From contig CAMAQH010000012.1 of the NCBI GenBank assembly GCA_945860295.1, positions 1-64,000 of the forward strand: DNA of 64,000 nucleotides. Reading direction: 5' to 3'. Positions within the stretch are counted from its first letter, which is position 1. Each line of letters begins with the position of its first letter. Made by a program: the position numbers and the translations under genes. This stretch comes from Prosthecobacter debontii (GTDB lineage Bacteria; Verrucomicrobiota; Verrucomicrobiia; Verrucomicrobiales; Verrucomicrobiaceae). The notes below the pieces were generated by a model. It searched no databases and was not told the DNA's origin. It worked only from the letters and a program-made list of their open reading frames with translations. This document shows, in pieces, positions 61,701-64,000 of the stretch.

Positions 61701-63182
61701 CTAGTTACAACCCAGCGCCGCCAGCACATTGCGGAAATTCGCTAATCCAGCCTCGATGTTCTCCACGATCTCCTCGCCGAGGTCTTTTGGGTCGGGGAGG
61801 TTGTCGAGGTCGGCGAGGCTTTTGTCTTTGAGCCAGAAGGTGTCTAGGCTCGTCTTGTCGCGGGCCAGGATCTCGGCGTGGGTGAATTTACGCCAGCGGC
61901 ATTCGGGGTTCGTCTCGGGGTGCCAGGTTTCTTGGCGCTGGTGACGGTCGGCGGGGTGGTAGCAGGTGATGAAGTCGGCGAGGTCTTCGGCACGCATCGG
62001 CTTCCGCTTCAGGGTGTGGTGGATGTTGGTGCGGTAGTCGTAATACCAGACTTCCTTGGTCCACGCCGTCTTGGCCGCCGGTTTGTTGTCAAAGAAGAGC
62101 ACGTTCGCCTTCACGCCGTTGGCGTAAAAGATGCCGGTGGGCAGGCGCAGGATGGTGTGCAGATCGGTGTTCTCCAGCAGCTTCTTGCGGACGGTTTCAC
62201 CCACGCCGCCTTCAAAGAGCACGTTGTCTGGCAGCACCACGGCTGCTTGGCCTGTCGTCTTGAGCATCGTGCGGATGTGCTGGAGGAAGTTGAGCTGCTT
62301 GTTACTGCTCGTGGCCCAGAAGTCCTGCCGGTTATAAACGAGGTCGTCCTTCTCTTCCTCGCCTTCGTCGTTGGTGAAGGTCATGCTGCTCTTCTTGCCG
62401 AAGGGCGGGTTCGCCAGCACGTAGTCGTAGCGCTTGCCATTATCGGCGACCAGCGCGTCCGTCGATGACACGCAGCTCTCGCCGTCGATCTCACCGATGT
62501 TGTGCAGCAGCAGGTTCATCAAACAGAGGCGCCGAGTGTTGGCGACGATCTCATGGCCGTAGAAGGTTTCCTTCTTCAGGAAAGTCTTCTGCGCCTTGTT
62601 CAGCGTCGGCAGCCTGGTCAGGTAATCATAGGCCGCGAGGAAGAAACCGCCCGTGCCGCAGGCCGGATCGGCGATGGTCTTTTCCGGCAGAGGGCGCAGG
62701 CATTCGACCATCACTTGGATCAACGAACGCGGGGTGAAGTATTGCCCAGCTCCGCTCTTGGTATCTTCGGCATTCTTTTCCAGCAGGCCTTCGTAGATGT
62801 CGCCCTTCACATCGGCTCCCATCGTCACCCATTCGGTTTGATCGACCATTTCGACCACGCGGGCCAGCTTGGCCGGGTCCTGGATCTTGTTTTGGCTCTT
62901 GGTGAAGACTTGGCCCAGGATGTTGGAATGGTTGGCCAGCACCCGCAGGGTGGTGACGTAGTGGACCTCCAGTTCTGCGCCTTTGAGCTTCTTCAGCGTG
63001 GGCCACGAGTATTCAGCAGGCACACCAATCGTCCGATTGTGCGGCGGGCGACTGTATTCGTCTGCCATTTTCAGGAAGATCAGGTAGGTCAGTTGTTCGA
63101 GGTAGTCGCCATAGCCCACGCCGTCGTCACGGAGCGTGGTGCAAAAGCCCCAGACTTTGGAAATGATGGAATCAGTGGACAT
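61701..63182 (-). CDS. hsdM: Type I restriction-modification DNA methyltransferase subunit HsdM
   Basis: 493 aa. Residues 1-130 are the HsdM N-domain (IISKVWGFCTTLRDDGVGYGDYLEQLTYLIFLKMADEYS); the methylase core has SAM motif DPACGTGGF at 172-180 and catalytic NPPFG at 258-262, preceded by GQYFTPR. It is an N6-adenine methylase. Neither hsdS nor hsdR follows; a transposase and its repeats lie between it and the next upstream gene. The methylase may be orphan or served by an hsdS beyond the window. Confidence 0.92.
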   Translation of the reverse strand: MSTDSIISKVWGFCTTLRDDGVGYGDYLEQLTYLIFLKMADEYSRPPHNRTIGVPAEYSWPTLKKLKGAELEVHYVTTLRVLANHSNILGQVFTKSQNKIQDPAKLARVVEMVDQTEWVTMGADVKGDIYEGLLEKNAEDTKSGAGQYFTPRSLIQVMVECLRPLPEKTIADPACGTGGFFLAAYDYLTRLPTLNKAQKTFLKKETFYGHEIVANTRRLCLMNLLLHNIGEIDGESCVSSTDALVADNGKRYDYVLANPPFGKKSSMTFTNDEGEEEKDDLVYNRQDFWATSSNKQLNFLQHIRTMLKTTGQAAVVLPDNVLFEGGVGETVRKKLLENTDLHTILRLPTGIFYANGVKANVLFFDNKPAAKTAWTKEVWYYDYRTNIHHTLKRKPMRAEDLADFITCYHPADRHQRQETWHPETNPECRWRKFTHAEILARDKTSLDTFWLKDKSLADLDNLPDPKDLGEEIVENIEAGLANFRNVLAALGCN

Positions 63183-63206
63183 GGATGGGAGATGCGGTTG
63201 GGAGTT

Positions 63207-63421
63207 AGGACGCCCCTACAGGGCTCTGGGCTTGAGGGGCGATTCGATACCCAGGGCGTTGCCCTGGGCTACGGTAGTTGGCACCGTTGGTGCGGATGAA
63301 GAGAGTTGTTCTGTCAATGCGATCGCAAAGATCGAAGCGCCAACGGCGCGGCCTATCGCAGCCCAGGGCAACGCCCTGGGTTTGCGAAGCAAACAAACCC
63401 AAGCCCTGAAGGGGCGGCCTA
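63207..63421. repeat. REP-like nested inverted repeat associated with the transposase
   Basis: Two copies of a 19-bp palindromic unit, CCCAGGGC-GTT-GCCCTGGG (63250-63268) and its exact reverse complement (63362-63380), are set in opposite orientations. Outer arms (CGCCCCTACAGGGCT near 63211 and AAGCCCTGAAGGGGCG near 63400) and a middle pair (ACCGTTGGTGC / GCGCCAACGGCGC) are also inverted, so the whole 215 bp can fold back. It overlaps the 3' end of the transposase gene. Confidence 0.8.
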
Positions 63422-63871
63422 ATCCCACACATACCGTTCATCGTATTGAATGTTGTGCTTGGCGAGAAACTCCCGGTATTCTTCTTGGAAGGTCTTCACC
63501 CGATGATGCTCCTCCTGGCCGCGAATGTAGTTCGCCACCTTTGGAACGTTGGACTCGCTCACGGAGAATCCGCCGTAGCCAGCCTGCCAGGCAAAGCTGG
63601 CCAGATTCGGCCCCTGCGTTTTGATCCATTTGGAGGACGATTTCTTCACGTCTTCCACTAACTGGGCCAACGTCACCGTGCGGCCCATATTGAAAAGGAC
63701 ATGCACATGGTCCGCCACCGAGTTGATGAGCACCGCCGGGGAGTTCAAGTTCGCCAGCACCGTCGCCATGTAAGCGTGCAGATCAGGGCGCACCGCATCG
63801 GTGAGATAGGGAAACCGTTCCTTCGTCGAGAAGATCAGATGGACGTAGAGGTTAGCGAGAGATTGGGGCAT
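63419..63871 (-). CDS. REP-associated tyrosine transposase (HUH, IS200-like)
   Basis: 150 aa. HUH motif is H55-V-H57 (VADHVHVLF) and the catalytic Tyr is Y115 (KVANYIRGQEEHH) with the following Gln/His typical for RAYT/TnpA_REP enzymes. The N-terminus YVHLIFSTKERFPYL is the usual opening. It cuts and rejoins single-stranded DNA at REP-type hairpins; the nested palindromes just downstream are its likely target. It lies between the 63883 gene and hsdM on the same strand. Confidence 0.9.
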   Translation of the reverse strand: MPQSLANLYVHLIFSTKERFPYLTDAVRPDLHAYMATVLANLNSPAVLINSVADHVHVLFNMGRTVTLAQLVEDVKKSSSKWIKTQGPNLASFAWQAGYGGFSVSESNVPKVANYIRGQEEHHRVKTFQEEYREFLAKHNIQYDERYVWD

Positions 63872-63882
63872 AAGCGGGCACG

Positions 63883-64000
63883 TCAGGGCTTAAGCACCCG
63901 GCGATACTTTTGCAGGCGGCTGTTCGGTTTGTCTGGCTGAGTGCGCTCGATCAGGCCTGCATCCAGCGCGGGTTGCAGGTAGTTCTGGCGGAAGGTGGCA
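63883..64000 (-). CDS. C-terminal end of an AlbA/Fic-type ATP-binding or regulator protein, partial
   Basis: Only the last 38 residues and the stop (TGA at 63885-63883) are visible: RQNYLQPALDAGLIERTQ then PDKPNSRLQKYRRVLKP. This tail is characteristic of AlbA_2-domain ATP-binding proteins or Fic-family regulators that often lie beside type I restriction genes. It may have been the neighbour of hsdM before the transposase element intervened. The rest of the gene lies outside the window. Confidence 0.45.
   Translation of the reverse strand, partial: ATFRQNYLQPALDAGLIERTQPDKPNSRLQKYRRVLKP

Noticed and set aside
62502-63299. Open frame of 265 codons antisense to hsdM
   Set aside because: hsdM has all methylase motifs in the other direction.
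63207-63421. Possible CRISPR array because of repeated 19-bp units
   Set aside because: There are only two units in inverted orientation, with unequal spacers and no cas genes; they are palindromes next to a RAYT gene.

Overview
The window looks like a chromosomal segment of a member of the Verrucomicrobiota, probably close to Prosthecobacter/Verrucomicrobium. This is inferred from the protein families and not from any marker gene. The lineage-typical families are a large secreted dehydrogenase ending in a c-type heme domain (30888-33773), a DUF1549-like lipoprotein (28165-29781), Gfo/Idh/MocA oxidoreductases, a very large secreted Calx-beta/Ig protein, collagen-like and LTWD-type proteins, and a pilus/type II secretion operon with two PilB-type ATPases. 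Genes are tightly packed, often with 4-bp ATGA overlaps, on both strands. The two tRNAs are both tRNA-Val (anticodons CAC and GAC).

Layout. 1-771: end of a prenyltransferase/squalene-oxidase-repeat protein. 785-6243 (-): pilB-pilB-pilC-pseudopilin operon. 6406-8325: iron-type alcohol dehydrogenase and a Tat-exported Rieske protein, then a truncated flavoprotein beside tRNA-Val(CAC). 8808-10912: sugar nucleotidyltransferase and diheme cytochrome c peroxidase. 10913-16463: accessory region with REP-like repeats, a VapBC module, an exonuclease/J-domain protein, a 21-repeat LRR protein and a small membrane protein. 16807-18813: a hypothetical protein, an odd low-complexity spacer and a collagen-like protein. 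19196-25165: Na+/H+ antiporter, epimerase, NlpC/P60 hydrolase, and an exported-protein operon (membrane protein, double ModA-like protein, rhodanese lipoprotein broken by a stop codon). 25250-28119: VapBC, uracil-DNA glycosylase, SurE, YraN. 28165-34050: DUF1549 lipoprotein, DhaK, heme dehydrogenase, tRNA-Val(GAC). 34143-40096: oxidoreductase, MOSC protein, a decayed CDP-alcohol phosphotransferase, ABC exporter, M19 dipeptidase and 3D-domain protein. 40508-48979: a 2020-aa modular secreted protein and an FtsX-type permease. 48980-53406: MurI, HicBA, and a partial cbb3-oxidase operon (ccoP, ccoG, a 47-aa membrane protein, a SafE-type protein) without ccoN/ccoO. 53683-64000: DnaB, two poorly characterised proteins, dipeptide epimerase, MFS carrier, oxidoreductase, a type I DNA methylase, a RAYT transposase with its inverted repeats, and the end of another gene.

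Most genes are ordinary metabolism, envelope and respiration. The best candidates for an undescribed system are the LRR / DEDDh-exonuclease-J-domain gene pair (12326-15846) in a repeat-rich accessory stretch, and the operon of a double ModA-like protein with an anchored secreted partner and a rhodanese (22182-25165). The window also carries several decaying genes (8402, 22533, 35704, 53416) and three toxin-antitoxin modules, which indicates a fairly plastic chromosome region.
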